A DNA stretch of 32,769 nucleotides from Oscillospiraceae bacterium Zagget6. Its GTDB lineage: Bacteria > Bacillota > Clostridia > Oscillospirales > Oscillospiraceae. The position numbers and the translations under genes are program-made. The stretch lies in NCBI GenBank assembly GCA_001941075.1, contig MSHH01000011.1:1-32769 (forward strand), read 5' to 3'. The notes under the pieces were generated by a model. The model was not told the origin of the DNA. It saw only the letters and a list, made by a program, of their open reading frames with translations, and ran no database searches. Positions 8,145 through 14,847 of this stretch are shown here, piece after piece. The stretch's first letter is position 1. Each line of letters starts with the position of its first letter.

Positions 8145-8167
8145 CACATTTTTGTGCTATAGTTACC
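8145..8167 (+). promoter_or_regulatory. Candidate HxlR operator, copy 2
   Basis: CACATTTTTGTG (8145-8156) inside the longer inverted repeat AGCACA-N4-TGTGCT, followed by TATAGTTACC (8158-8167). It differs from copy 1 only in the four-base centre and the single spacer base. It lies just downstream of the predicted HxlR start site, a position suited to autorepression. TATAGT could itself act as a second -10. Confidence 0.5.
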
Positions 8168-8194
8168 ATTTAGAAACCATAGGAGGGATTCAGT

Positions 8195-8545
8195 ATGGAG
8201 ACAAAAAAAGACATTCAGGCAACTCCAGCCAGGGAATTGCCCGCCTGCCCAGTGGAAACCACGCTCATGCTCATCAGCGACAAGTGGAAGGTATTGATTC
8301 TCCGTGACCTGATGCCTGGAACGAAACGGTTTGGTGAGCTGAAAAAATCCATCGGCCACGTCTCCCAGAAGGTGCTGACGGCGCAGCTGCGGCAGATGGA
8401 GGCGAGCGGCCTTGTGAAGCGCACCGTTTTCCCCGAAGTGCCGCCCCATGTGGAATATACCCTGACGGAGCTGGGATACAGTCTGAAACCGGTTTTAGAC
8501 GCCATGTGGGAATGGGGAGAAAACTACAAAGCGAAAAACAGTTGA
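8195..8545 (+). CDS. HxlR family winged-helix transcriptional regulator
   Basis: 116 residues with the family pattern CPVETTLMLISDKWKVLILRDL (from Cys18; shown only in part: CPVETTL, SDKWKVLILRDL), the recognition-helix segment HVSQKVLTAQLRQMEASGL, and the wing VPPHVEYTLTELG. Cys18 sits at the position of the redox-active Cys used by many members, for example YodB and HypR of Bacillus, which control neighbouring quinone or flavin reductases. AGGAGGG at 8181-8187 sets the ATG. It is divergent from the flavoprotein operon and is inferred to control it through the two repeated operators. Sensing of electrophiles or oxidants is an inference. Confidence 0.92.
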   Translation: METKKDIQATPARELPACPVETTLMLISDKWKVLILRDLMPGTKRFGELKKSIGHVSQKVLTAQLRQMEASGLVKRTVFPEVPPHVEYTLTELGYSLKPVLDAMWEWGENYKAKNS

Positions 8546-8607
8546 ATGCTTTATAGCACCTTCTTTGTTTAGAACCTGTATTCGCAAACGGAGGGAGAGA
8601 ATACACT

Positions 8608-9288
8608 TTGAATGGAAAACTGGATTTCACCGTAAAAACGAAGCAAGACCTGATCGATGCAGTTCAGGAGATCGGTATCCTGCCGTTATTTTGCAACTCC
8701 ATCCCCGGGTTCTCTGTAGAGGAACACGTCGCCCCCTCTGCATGGTTCTCTGATGAGCCGGGCGTGTGGGAATGGAAAGGCCCCGTCATCCGGGAGGCGG
8801 GCTGTGCCTACGGAAAATTCTTCGAGAAAAAAGCGGCGTTTATCAGCGCAGAGTGGTTCCCGGACTTCGCCAACTACCGCAGAGACGGGTACGACTTCGA
8901 CGTCCGCTATGATGATGGACTTGCCTCCTACAAGGATAAGCAGCTTTTTGAGCTACTGGATGCTCATGCACCGGTGCTGTCCAAAACATTGAAGCGGGAG
9001 GGCAACTACAGAAAAGGCGGCACGACAGGATTTGATACCTCCATGAACCGCTTGCAGGCGCAGGGCTATGTGGTCATCAGCAACTTTGTGTACCTGAAAG
9101 ACCGCTATGGAAAAGAGTACGGCTGGGGCGTGGCGGAGTATTCCACACCGGAAAAATTCTTCGGAGATGCGTTCACAGATGCAGTCTATCAGCGTCAGCC
9201 GAAGGAATCCTTTCAGCGTGTGCTGGAGCATCTGCATGAGATTTTGCCAGGCACTTCGGACAAGTCCTTGCGCAGTTTCCTCAAATGA
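8608..9288 (+). CDS. AlkZ-related (HTH_42-like) protein
   Basis: 226 residues, soluble, rich in Trp/Tyr, with conserved-looking blocks IPGFSVEEHVAPSAWFSD, WEWKGPVIR, CAYGKFFEKKA, EWFPDFANYRRDGYDFD and NYRKGGTTGFDT. From memory this is the clostridial family named AlkZ-related protein, which shares the winged-helix scaffold of the AlkZ DNA glycosylase. Function in this short form is unproven. The start is TTG at 8608 with GGAGGG at 8590-8595; the nearby ATG at 8612 is out of frame. It follows the HxlR gene by 62 bases on the same strand and may be co-transcribed. No strong terminator is seen on either side. Confidence 0.6.
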   Translation: MNGKLDFTVKTKQDLIDAVQEIGILPLFCNSIPGFSVEEHVAPSAWFSDEPGVWEWKGPVIREAGCAYGKFFEKKAAFISAEWFPDFANYRRDGYDFDVRYDDGLASYKDKQLFELLDAHAPVLSKTLKREGNYRKGGTTGFDTSMNRLQAQGYVVISNFVYLKDRYGKEYGWGVAEYSTPEKFFGDAFTDAVYQRQPKESFQRVLEHLHEILPGTSDKSLRSFLK

Positions 9289-9399
9289 TGTCTTTGAAAC
9301 AGCGTCGTTTTCAAGGTTGGACTTTTCTTTTCGCCTGACTTGTGGTATCCTGTCAGCATGGTGATTTTCCAACCGGGACGGGCATAGGATACAGCGGTG

Positions 9400-10107
9400 A
9401 TGAAAATGGTGAGATACCGGCTGACCTCTTTTTTGTTCCTGCTGCTGTTCCTGCTGGCCCTGTCGTACCTGCTGTATGACCTACAAGGGAGCGCGCCAAC
9501 GGCCAATTACTGTCGCTTTCCCACTCAGACCTTGGTGATCGACGCCGGACACGGTGGGGAGGACGGCGGCGCAGTGGCTCTTTCCGGCACGGCGGAGAGT
9601 TCTATCAACCTGGCCATCGCGCTGAAAATGGACCAGCTCTGCGGTCTGTACGGCGTACAAACCAAGTTGGTGCGCACCGAAAACATCTCCCTGGCTGACG
9701 CGGATGCCGCCACCCTCCGGGAGAAGAAACACACCGACCTTTTGAACCGGGTAGAACTGATTGAGAACACGGAAAACGCCGTGTTGCTCAGCATCCACCA
9801 GAACAACTACACCAGCGCGTCCTCCCACGGCGCGCAGGTATTTTACCGGGCCGACGCCGAGAGCCAGCAGTGGGCGGTTCAGCTTCAAGAGCTGCTGCGG
9901 CAGAGCCTGGACCCGGACAACACCCGCCAGGCCACGGAGATTCCCGACGCCGTCTATCTGATGAACCACATCTCCTGTCGGGCGGTGCTGGTGGAGTGCG
10001 GTTTTCTCTCCAACCCAGAGGAAAACGTTCTGCTGGAGACGGACGGCTACCAGACCCGCATTGCGGCGGCGCTGACAGCGTCCTATCTGCTTTACGAACA
10101 GTCTTAA
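9400..10107 (+). CDS. cwlD: N-acetylmuramoyl-L-alanine amidase, CwlD-like
   Basis: 235 residues: an N-terminal membrane anchor or uncleaved signal (residues 7-26), then an Amidase_3 domain. Zinc ligands are His51 (VIDAGHGGEDGG), Glu66 (TAESSINLAIAL) and His133 (SIHQNNY); the catalytic Glu is Glu199 (VECGFLSNPEE). Size and single-domain layout match CwlD, which with PdaA makes muramic-delta-lactam in spore cortex; assignment to CwlD rather than another short Amidase_3 is an inference. The start is ambiguous: GTG at 9397 and ATG at 9400 are adjacent, with a weak AGGA at 9386-9389. radA follows 19 bases after the stop, so the two probably form an operon. Confidence 0.85.
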   Translation: MKMVRYRLTSFLFLLLFLLALSYLLYDLQGSAPTANYCRFPTQTLVIDAGHGGEDGGAVALSGTAESSINLAIALKMDQLCGLYGVQTKLVRTENISLADADAATLREKKHTDLLNRVELIENTENAVLLSIHQNNYTSASSHGAQVFYRADAESQQWAVQLQELLRQSLDPDNTRQATEIPDAVYLMNHISCRAVLVECGFLSNPEENVLLETDGYQTRIAAALTASYLLYEQS

Positions 10108-10126
10108 ATCTTTAGGTGATGGATAC

Positions 10127-11485
10127 ATGAAAGTGAAAACCCTGTTTTACTGCACCTCCTGCGGCAACGAGTTTCCCAAATGGCAGGGGAAATGCCCCGC
10201 CTGCGGCAGTTGGAACACCATCGTGGAGCAGCCCGCCGAGAGCAAAAAGGCCGCGTCTCCGGCCCGTTCCGGCCTGCGGCAAAAGGCCGTTCCCCAGCGG
10301 CTGGCGGACGTGACCACGTCGGAGGAGCTGCGCTTTTCCACGGGCATGAGCGAGCTGGACCGGGTGCTGGGCGGCGGAGCCGTTCAGGGAAGCCTGGTGC
10401 TGGTGGGCGGTGCGCCAGGCATTGGCAAGTCCACGCTGATGCTGCAAATTTGCAACGAGCTGTGCAAACAGTACACTGTCCTCTACGTCTCCGGCGAGGA
10501 GTCCACCCGGCAGATCAAGCTGCGTTCCCAGCGGCTGGGGGTGACAGGGGAGACCCTGTATCTCCTTTCAGAGACCCATTTGGAGGACATCACCGATGCC
10601 GTCCACCAGGTCAGGCCCAATATTTTGATTGTAGACTCTATCCAAACCATCCTGACCGGCAGCTCCGACTCTCTCCCCGGTAGTGTCACCCAGGTGAAGC
10701 AATGCACCATGGCGCTGATGGAGCTGGCAAAGGGGGAGGGGCTGACCGTTTTTGTCATCGGTCACATCAACAAAGAAGGCTCCATTGCCGGGCCAAAGGT
10801 GCTGGAACACATCGTGGACTGCGTTCTCTCCTTTGAGGGGGAGCAGCACCTGTCCTACCGTATCCTCCGGGCTACCAAAAACCGCTTCGGTGCTACAAAT
10901 GAAATCGGCGTGTTTGAAATGCTGGACGAAGGGCTGGCGGAGGTGCCCAACCCCTCGGAAATGCTGCTCAGCGGCAGACCGGAGGGCGCGCCGGGGACCT
11001 GCGTCACCTGTGTGATGGAGGGGGTGCGCCCCGTGCTGGCGGAGGTGCAGGCGCTGGTTACTTCTTCCAGTTTTGCGGTGCCGCGGCGCACCAGCAACGG
11101 CATCGACTACAACCGGGCCATGATGCTGATGGCCGTGTTGGAGAAACGGGGCGGCCTGAACGTCGGCGGCTGCGACGCCTATCTGAACGTTATTGGCGGG
11201 CTGAACCTGGGGGAACCGGCGGCGGACCTGGCCACGATTCTGGCGTTCGCGTCCAGTTTTCGGGGCAGACCGGTGCCAAACGACCTGGCCGCCATCGGCG
11301 AGGTGGGACTGACCGGTGAACTGCGCACCGTCAATGGCCTGAGCCAGCGGCTCAGCGAGGTGCATCACATGGGCTTTACCAAGTGCATGATCCCCAGCCG
11401 GAACAGCGCCCGGCTCCAGGAGATTCCGGGGTTGCAGCTGATCCCTGTGAAGAACATCCGGGAGGCGCTGGCGGTGTTGCTGTGA
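10127..11485 (+). CDS. radA: DNA repair protein RadA (Sms)
   Basis: 452 residues in the classic RadA order. A zinc finger with Cys9, Cys12, Cys23 and Cys26 comes first (YCTSCGNEFPKWQGKCPACG). A RecA-like ATPase follows with Walker A GGAPGIGKST (94-103) and the RadA-specific KNRFG motif (251-255). The C-terminus is a Lon-protease-like domain containing YNRAMMLMAVLEKR and the AIGEVGLTGELRTV segment. RadA is a DnaB-type helicase acting in branch migration during recombination. AGGTGA at 10114-10119 sets the start. It is downstream of cwlD. Confidence 0.97.
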   Translation: MKVKTLFYCTSCGNEFPKWQGKCPACGSWNTIVEQPAESKKAASPARSGLRQKAVPQRLADVTTSEELRFSTGMSELDRVLGGGAVQGSLVLVGGAPGIGKSTLMLQICNELCKQYTVLYVSGEESTRQIKLRSQRLGVTGETLYLLSETHLEDITDAVHQVRPNILIVDSIQTILTGSSDSLPGSVTQVKQCTMALMELAKGEGLTVFVIGHINKEGSIAGPKVLEHIVDCVLSFEGEQHLSYRILRATKNRFGATNEIGVFEMLDEGLAEVPNPSEMLLSGRPEGAPGTCVTCVMEGVRPVLAEVQALVTSSSFAVPRRTSNGIDYNRAMMLMAVLEKRGGLNVGGCDAYLNVIGGLNLGEPAADLATILAFASSFRGRPVPNDLAAIGEVGLTGELRTVNGLSQRLSEVHHMGFTKCMIPSRNSARLQEIPGLQLIPVKNIREALAVLL

Positions 11486-11555
11486 CACGCATCTCTTTGA
11501 CCACTGTCACACTCCCACTTCAGCGCCTTTTCCCTTCGGGGAGGAGGTTCAGAAA

Positions 11556-11585
11556 AAGTCAACAAAATAAAAATTTTGTTGACTT
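11556..11585 (+). repeat. Perfect palindrome with dif-site geometry upstream of xer
   Basis: Two perfectly inverted arms, AGTCAACAAAA (11557-11567) and TTTTGTTGACT (11574-11584), flank the 6-base centre TAAAAA (11568-11573): 11-6-11, 28 bp. One more pair (11556/11585) extends it. The right arm agrees at 8 of 11 positions with the B. subtilis XerD-type dif arm as I recall it (TTATGTAAACT). It is also a 13-bp hairpin with an AAAA loop and could serve as a terminator for radA, though no T run follows it. Confidence 0.5.
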
Positions 11586-11586
11586 C

Positions 11587-11612
11587 GAGGGAGGCAAAAT
11601 CCAGCCTCCCTC
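11587..11612 (+). terminator. GC-rich hairpin between radA and xer
   Basis: Perfect 9-bp stem GAGGGAGGC (11587-11595) with GCCTCCCTC (11604-11612), 8-base loop. No T run follows, so termination is uncertain. Together with the AT-rich palindrome just before it, this makes two tandem hairpins in the 182-base radA-xer gap. Confidence 0.4.
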
Positions 11613-11667
11613 CGGGCAGACCCCCAATTTTCAGCCAATTTAACACTGAGAAAGGAACACATTTTTT

Positions 11668-12663
11668 ATGGATTATCGTAGCGCACCAAAGATTTTGGTG
11701 GATTTCCTCTCGTACCACGAGAGCGTTCAGGGACATTCCTCTGGAACCGTGGACGAATACTTTCTGGACCTGCGGAGTTTTCTCCGTTACATGAAACAGC
11801 GGCGGAACCCGGAGCTGGCCGACCTGGACCCGGAGTCTGTGGACATCACCGACGTTGACTTGGCCTTTGTCCGTAGCATTTCGCTCAGCGAGGTTTACGA
11901 CTACCTGGCGTATCTGTCACGGGAAAAAAATCTGAACAACGCATCCCGCGCCCGTAAAGTCTCCAGTATCCGTTCGTTCTTCAAATACCTCTCCAACAAG
12001 ACCCACCAACTGGACAACAACCCCGTTCAGGATCTGGACTCTCCCCGGCAGAAAAAAGCCCTGCCGCGCTACCTGACGCTGGATGAAAGCATCCAGCTCC
12101 TGGAAGCTGTTGACGGCAGAAATCAGGAGCGGGATTATTGTATTCTAATGTTATTCCTCAACTGTGGCTTGCGTATCTCCGAATTGGTGGGCCTGAATGT
12201 TATGGACGTGCGGGAAAACACCATTCGGGTGCTGGGAAAAGGCAACAAAGAGCGCATTTTATTCTTAAATGACGGGTGTAAACGGGCGATTTCCGACTAT
12301 TTGGCGGTGCGCAACGGCATGACACTGATCGACAAACAGGCTTTTTTTGTCACTTCCCGCCGGACGCGGATGACCACCGCCGCCGTCCACAAGATGGTGA
12401 AAAAACGACTGTTGGAGGCAGGGTTGGACCCCACGCTTTACTCCGCCCACAAGCTGCGCCACACTGCCGCCACACTGATGCTGCAAAACGGCGTAGATGT
12501 GCGCACCCTCCAGGAGGTTCTGGGCCACGACAACCTGAACACCACCCAAATCTATACCCATGTGGACAGCGACAGCCTCCGCATCGCGGCCAAGGCCAAC
12601 CCTCTGAGCCGGGAAAAGCGAAAGAAGCCCTCCCCTTCTGATTCTGAAAATTCTTCAGATTAA
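11668..12663 (+). CDS. Xer-type tyrosine recombinase
   Basis: 331 residues: an N-terminal SAM-like core-binding domain (about 5-115) and a catalytic domain with the full set of residues: Arg169 (GLRISEL), Lys191 (GKGNKER), His261 and Arg264 (HKLRH), His287 (LGHDN) and nucleophile Tyr296 (TQIYTHV). Length and layout match chromosomal XerC/XerD rather than phage integrases, but the N-terminal part is slightly longer and the Lys/Ser-rich tail (about 315-331) is extra. It is probably the dimer-resolution recombinase, or one of two. AAAGGA lies 11 bases before the ATG. A dif-like palindrome is 83 bases upstream. It converges with the amidase gene, with 7 bases between the stops. Confidence 0.9.
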   Translation: MDYRSAPKILVDFLSYHESVQGHSSGTVDEYFLDLRSFLRYMKQRRNPELADLDPESVDITDVDLAFVRSISLSEVYDYLAYLSREKNLNNASRARKVSSIRSFFKYLSNKTHQLDNNPVQDLDSPRQKKALPRYLTLDESIQLLEAVDGRNQERDYCILMLFLNCGLRISELVGLNVMDVRENTIRVLGKGNKERILFLNDGCKRAISDYLAVRNGMTLIDKQAFFVTSRRTRMTTAAVHKMVKKRLLEAGLDPTLYSAHKLRHTAATLMLQNGVDVRTLQEVLGHDNLNTTQIYTHVDSDSLRIAAKANPLSREKRKKPSPSDSENSSD

Positions 12664-12670
12664 AGGCAAT

Positions 12671-13177
12671 TCAACCCGAAATCACCCCTAAAATGTGCAG
12701 AAAGCGCAGTTTTTGTGCCGGATAAGTGCTGAGAGGCCGGTTGTCCGCGTCATCGCTGTGAGCCGTCACCAACGTTGTCCACAGCCTCGCCGGATGGGAG
12801 ATGGACACAATGAATGCGGTGTGTGTAAATCGCTCCCCATCGAAGCTCAGCTGCACGCAGTCCCCCGGCAGGCACTCCCCTATCGCCGCGACTGCCGCCA
12901 ACGGGCCGGGAGATTGCTCTTTTCGGGTCATAAAGTTGAAAAAATAAGGCACGCCAGTCCAGGACGGCGTGCGGTCAGCGGCGGTGCGGTAATACCAGCC
13001 AAAAGTTGTTCGGTTGTTCATGACGCCGCTCCCGGCGTAGACACACTGGGAGACAAAGCTGGTGCAGTCCCCGCCGTAGGGGTCAAAATTCAGATAGGCG
13101 GGGTTCCGGGCAAAGGCCCAGCGGTGGGCGTAGTCCACCGCCGCCTGTCGCTGGTAGGGGACGAGTGCTGGTTCCAT
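12671..13177 (-). CDS. Amidase_6-like (putative NlpC/P60-related) amidase domain protein without signal peptide
   Basis: 168 residues, essentially one amidase_6 domain. Catalytic Cys in YGGDCTSFVSQCVYAG (residues ~34-49), His in FTHTAFIVSIS (~117), and the late AHSDDADNRPLSTY motif. The family is usually found on secreted or spore-associated cell-wall or peptide hydrolases, but this copy starts MEPALVPYQRQAAVDYAHRW with no hydrophobic leader, so it is predicted cytoplasmic or released by lysis. AGAGGTGA lies 7 bases before the ATG. It sits 29 bases after the ArsR gene on the same strand and is likely co-transcribed with it. Confidence 0.82.
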   Translation of the reverse strand: MEPALVPYQRQAAVDYAHRWAFARNPAYLNFDPYGGDCTSFVSQCVYAGSGVMNNRTTFGWYYRTAADRTPSWTGVPYFFNFMTRKEQSPGPLAAVAAIGECLPGDCVQLSFDGERFTHTAFIVSISHPARLWTTLVTAHSDDADNRPLSTYPAQKLRFLHILGVISG

Positions 13178-13206
13178 GGGTAATCACCTCTCCCCTATCC
13201 TATGCG

Positions 13207-13572
13207 TCAGTCCTCCATCACGTGATCGAAGCCGATGGAGAACAGGCTCTTGATGTGCTCGTCGTCCAGGGAGTAGTAGACCACCTTCCCGGCCCGCCGG
13301 TTTTTGACAATGCGTCCCTGCTTCAAAATGCGCAGCTGGTGGGAGACGGCGGACTGGGACATATTCAAAATACAGCTCAGGTCGCAGACGCACAGCTCGG
13401 AGATGGTCAGGGCGCAGATGATGCGGGTGCGGGTGGAGTCTCCCAGCACTTTGAACAGCTCCGCAACTTCGTAGACCGGGCCTTCGTCTGGCATTTGCGC
13501 CTTCACCAGCGCCACGGAATCCTCGTGGATGACGCTGTTGTCGCACATTTCGGACAGTTCGATACGTTTCAT
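13207..13572 (-). CDS. ArsR/SmtB family metal-responsive repressor
   Basis: 121 residues, winged helix. The recognition helix is NMSQSAVSHQLRIL and the wing is KNRRAGKVVYYSL. Two known metal-site signatures are both present. The alpha-3N type is Cys61-Val-Cys63 (ELCVCDL) plus N-terminal Cys10, as in CadC. The alpha-5 type is Asp104-x-His106-x10-His117-x2-Glu120, the SmtB/CzrA zinc site. It may therefore sense both soft thiophilic metals and Zn. No metal transporter is adjacent; the only downstream partner is the amidase gene. GGAGGG lies 5-10 bases before the ATG. It begins shortly after the fba terminator; its own promoter is not obvious. Confidence 0.92.
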   Translation of the reverse strand: MKRIELSEMCDNSVIHEDSVALVKAQMPDEGPVYEVAELFKVLGDSTRTRIICALTISELCVCDLSCILNMSQSAVSHQLRILKQGRIVKNRRAGKVVYYSLDDEHIKSLFSIGFDHVMED

Positions 13573-13592
13573 GGTTCCCTCCGTGGATGATA

Positions 13593-13625
13593 GAAAACCC
13601 CCGGCGAGGCATAGGCCCCGCCGGG
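13593..13625 (-). terminator. Intrinsic terminator of fba
   Basis: Read leftward, CCCGGCG (13619-13625) pairs with CGCCGGG (13600-13606), with an inner GGC/GCC pair, a C-A mismatch and a 4-base loop. TTTTCTAT follows (complement of 13590-13597). It lies 35 bases after the fba stop. Confidence 0.85.
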
Positions 13626-13659
13626 AGCAATGCGTTGTGTCAATGACAGATTTGCAAAA

Positions 13660-14628
13660 TCAGATCTTGCCGTCGGAGCCGAGGACGTTGACGATCTTGT
13701 GGGCGACCATGTCCTTGACAGCCTGACGAGCGGGCTTCAGGTACTGGCGCGGATCGAAGTGGTCAGGATGCTCGGCAAAATACTTGCGAATGTTGCCGGT
13801 CATGGCCAGACGGATGTCGGAGTCGATGTTGATCTTGCAGACAGCCAGCTTCGCGGCCTTGCGCAGCTGATCTTCGGGGATGCCGATGGCGTCGGGCATG
13901 TTGCCGCCGTAGGTGTTGACCATCTTCACGAACTCCTGAGGAACGGAAGAGGAACCGTGCAGCACGATGGGGAAGCCGGGCAGACGCTTGATGCACTCTT
14001 CCAGCACGTCGAAACGCAGGGGAGGCGGAACCAGGATGCCGTCCTCGTTGCGGGTGCACTGGGCGGGGGTGAACTTATAAGCGCCGTGGGAGGTGCCGAT
14101 GGCGATGGCCAGGGAGTCGCAGCCGGTGCGGGTGACGAACTCTTCGACCTCTTCGGGACGGGTGTAGCTCTCCTTGCCGGACTCGACAACGACTTCGTCT
14201 TCCACGCCAGCCAGGGTGCCCAGCTCGGCCTCGACCACGACACCGTGGTCATGGGCATACTCGACGACCTTCTTGGTCAGGGCGATGTTGTCCTCAAAGG
14301 ACTTGGAGGAAGCGTCGATCATGACGGAGGTGAAGCCGCCGTCGATGCAGGACTTGCACAGCTCAAAGGTATCGCCATGGTCCAGATGCAGCGCGATGGG
14401 GATCTCAGGATTCTCGATGACAGCGGCCTCGACCAGCTTCACCAGATAGGTGTGGTTGGCATAGGCACGGGCGCCCTTGGAGACCTGCAGGATGACGGGG
14501 CTTTTCAGCTCGCCGCAGGCTTCGGTGATGCCCTGAATGATTTCCATGTTGTTGACGTTGAAGGCGCCAATGGCGTAACCACCATTGTAAGCCTTTGCGA
14601 ACATGTCTTTTGTGGTAACGAGAGGCAT
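13660..14628 (-). CDS. fba: Class II fructose-1,6-bisphosphate aldolase
   Basis: 322 residues. Zinc-dependent aldolase that cleaves fructose-1,6-bisphosphate to DHAP and glyceraldehyde-3-phosphate in glycolysis. Visible motifs: FNVNNMEIIQG near the N-terminus, the metal-binding HLDHGDTFELC, EAELGTLAGVEDE, IGTSHGAYKF, and the phosphate-binding LHGSSSVP and KINIDSDIR. The frame can be opened at a TTG 9 bases earlier, but AAGGAG immediately precedes that TTG, so the ATG at 14628 is the better start. It is divergent from the phosphofructokinase gene and shares its control region, so two glycolytic steps are controlled from one intergenic segment. Confidence 0.96.
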   Translation of the reverse strand: MPLVTTKDMFAKAYNGGYAIGAFNVNNMEIIQGITEACGELKSPVILQVSKGARAYANHTYLVKLVEAAVIENPEIPIALHLDHGDTFELCKSCIDGGFTSVMIDASSKSFEDNIALTKKVVEYAHDHGVVVEAELGTLAGVEDEVVVESGKESYTRPEEVEEFVTRTGCDSLAIAIGTSHGAYKFTPAQCTRNEDGILVPPPLRFDVLEECIKRLPGFPIVLHGSSSVPQEFVKMVNTYGGNMPDAIGIPEDQLRKAAKLAVCKINIDSDIRLAMTGNIRKYFAEHPDHFDPRQYLKPARQAVKDMVAHKIVNVLGSDGKI

Positions 14629-14660
14629 ACGGATCAACTCCTTCTAAAATTTACGTTATT

Positions 14661-14689
14661 ATTTTAACAGAAGCGATTGAAAAAAGCAA
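14661..14689 (-). promoter_or_regulatory. Predicted fba promoter
   Basis: On the minus strand TTGCTT (14684-14689), a 17-base spacer and TAAAAT (14661-14666). It overlaps the rightward pfp promoter, so RNA polymerase cannot occupy both at once. Confidence 0.6.
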
Positions 14690-14705
14690 GAGGGTGTGGT
14701 ATGAT
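14677..14705 (+). promoter_or_regulatory. Predicted phosphofructokinase promoter
   Basis: TTGAAA (14677-14682), a 17-base spacer and TATGAT (14700-14705). The start site would be near 14712, leaving a leader of about 136 bases with no obvious riboswitch. Confidence 0.65.
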
Positions 14706-14847
14706 TTAGATGAAATTCCAAAAAGATATTCCAGGAAAACAGCCACATGAGGCGATTGGCGCGGTTTGTGTCGGGAATTTCCACAAAAGTGCGCGTCTTT
14801 TCCCAAGTGGCGGTCACTAAAACAACCAAATAGGAGGAAATTTCAAC

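Noticed and set aside
11668-12663. Phage or ICE integrase marking a mobile element
   Set aside because: Length and domain layout fit a chromosomal Xer, neighbours are core genes, and no att repeats at a tRNA flank it.
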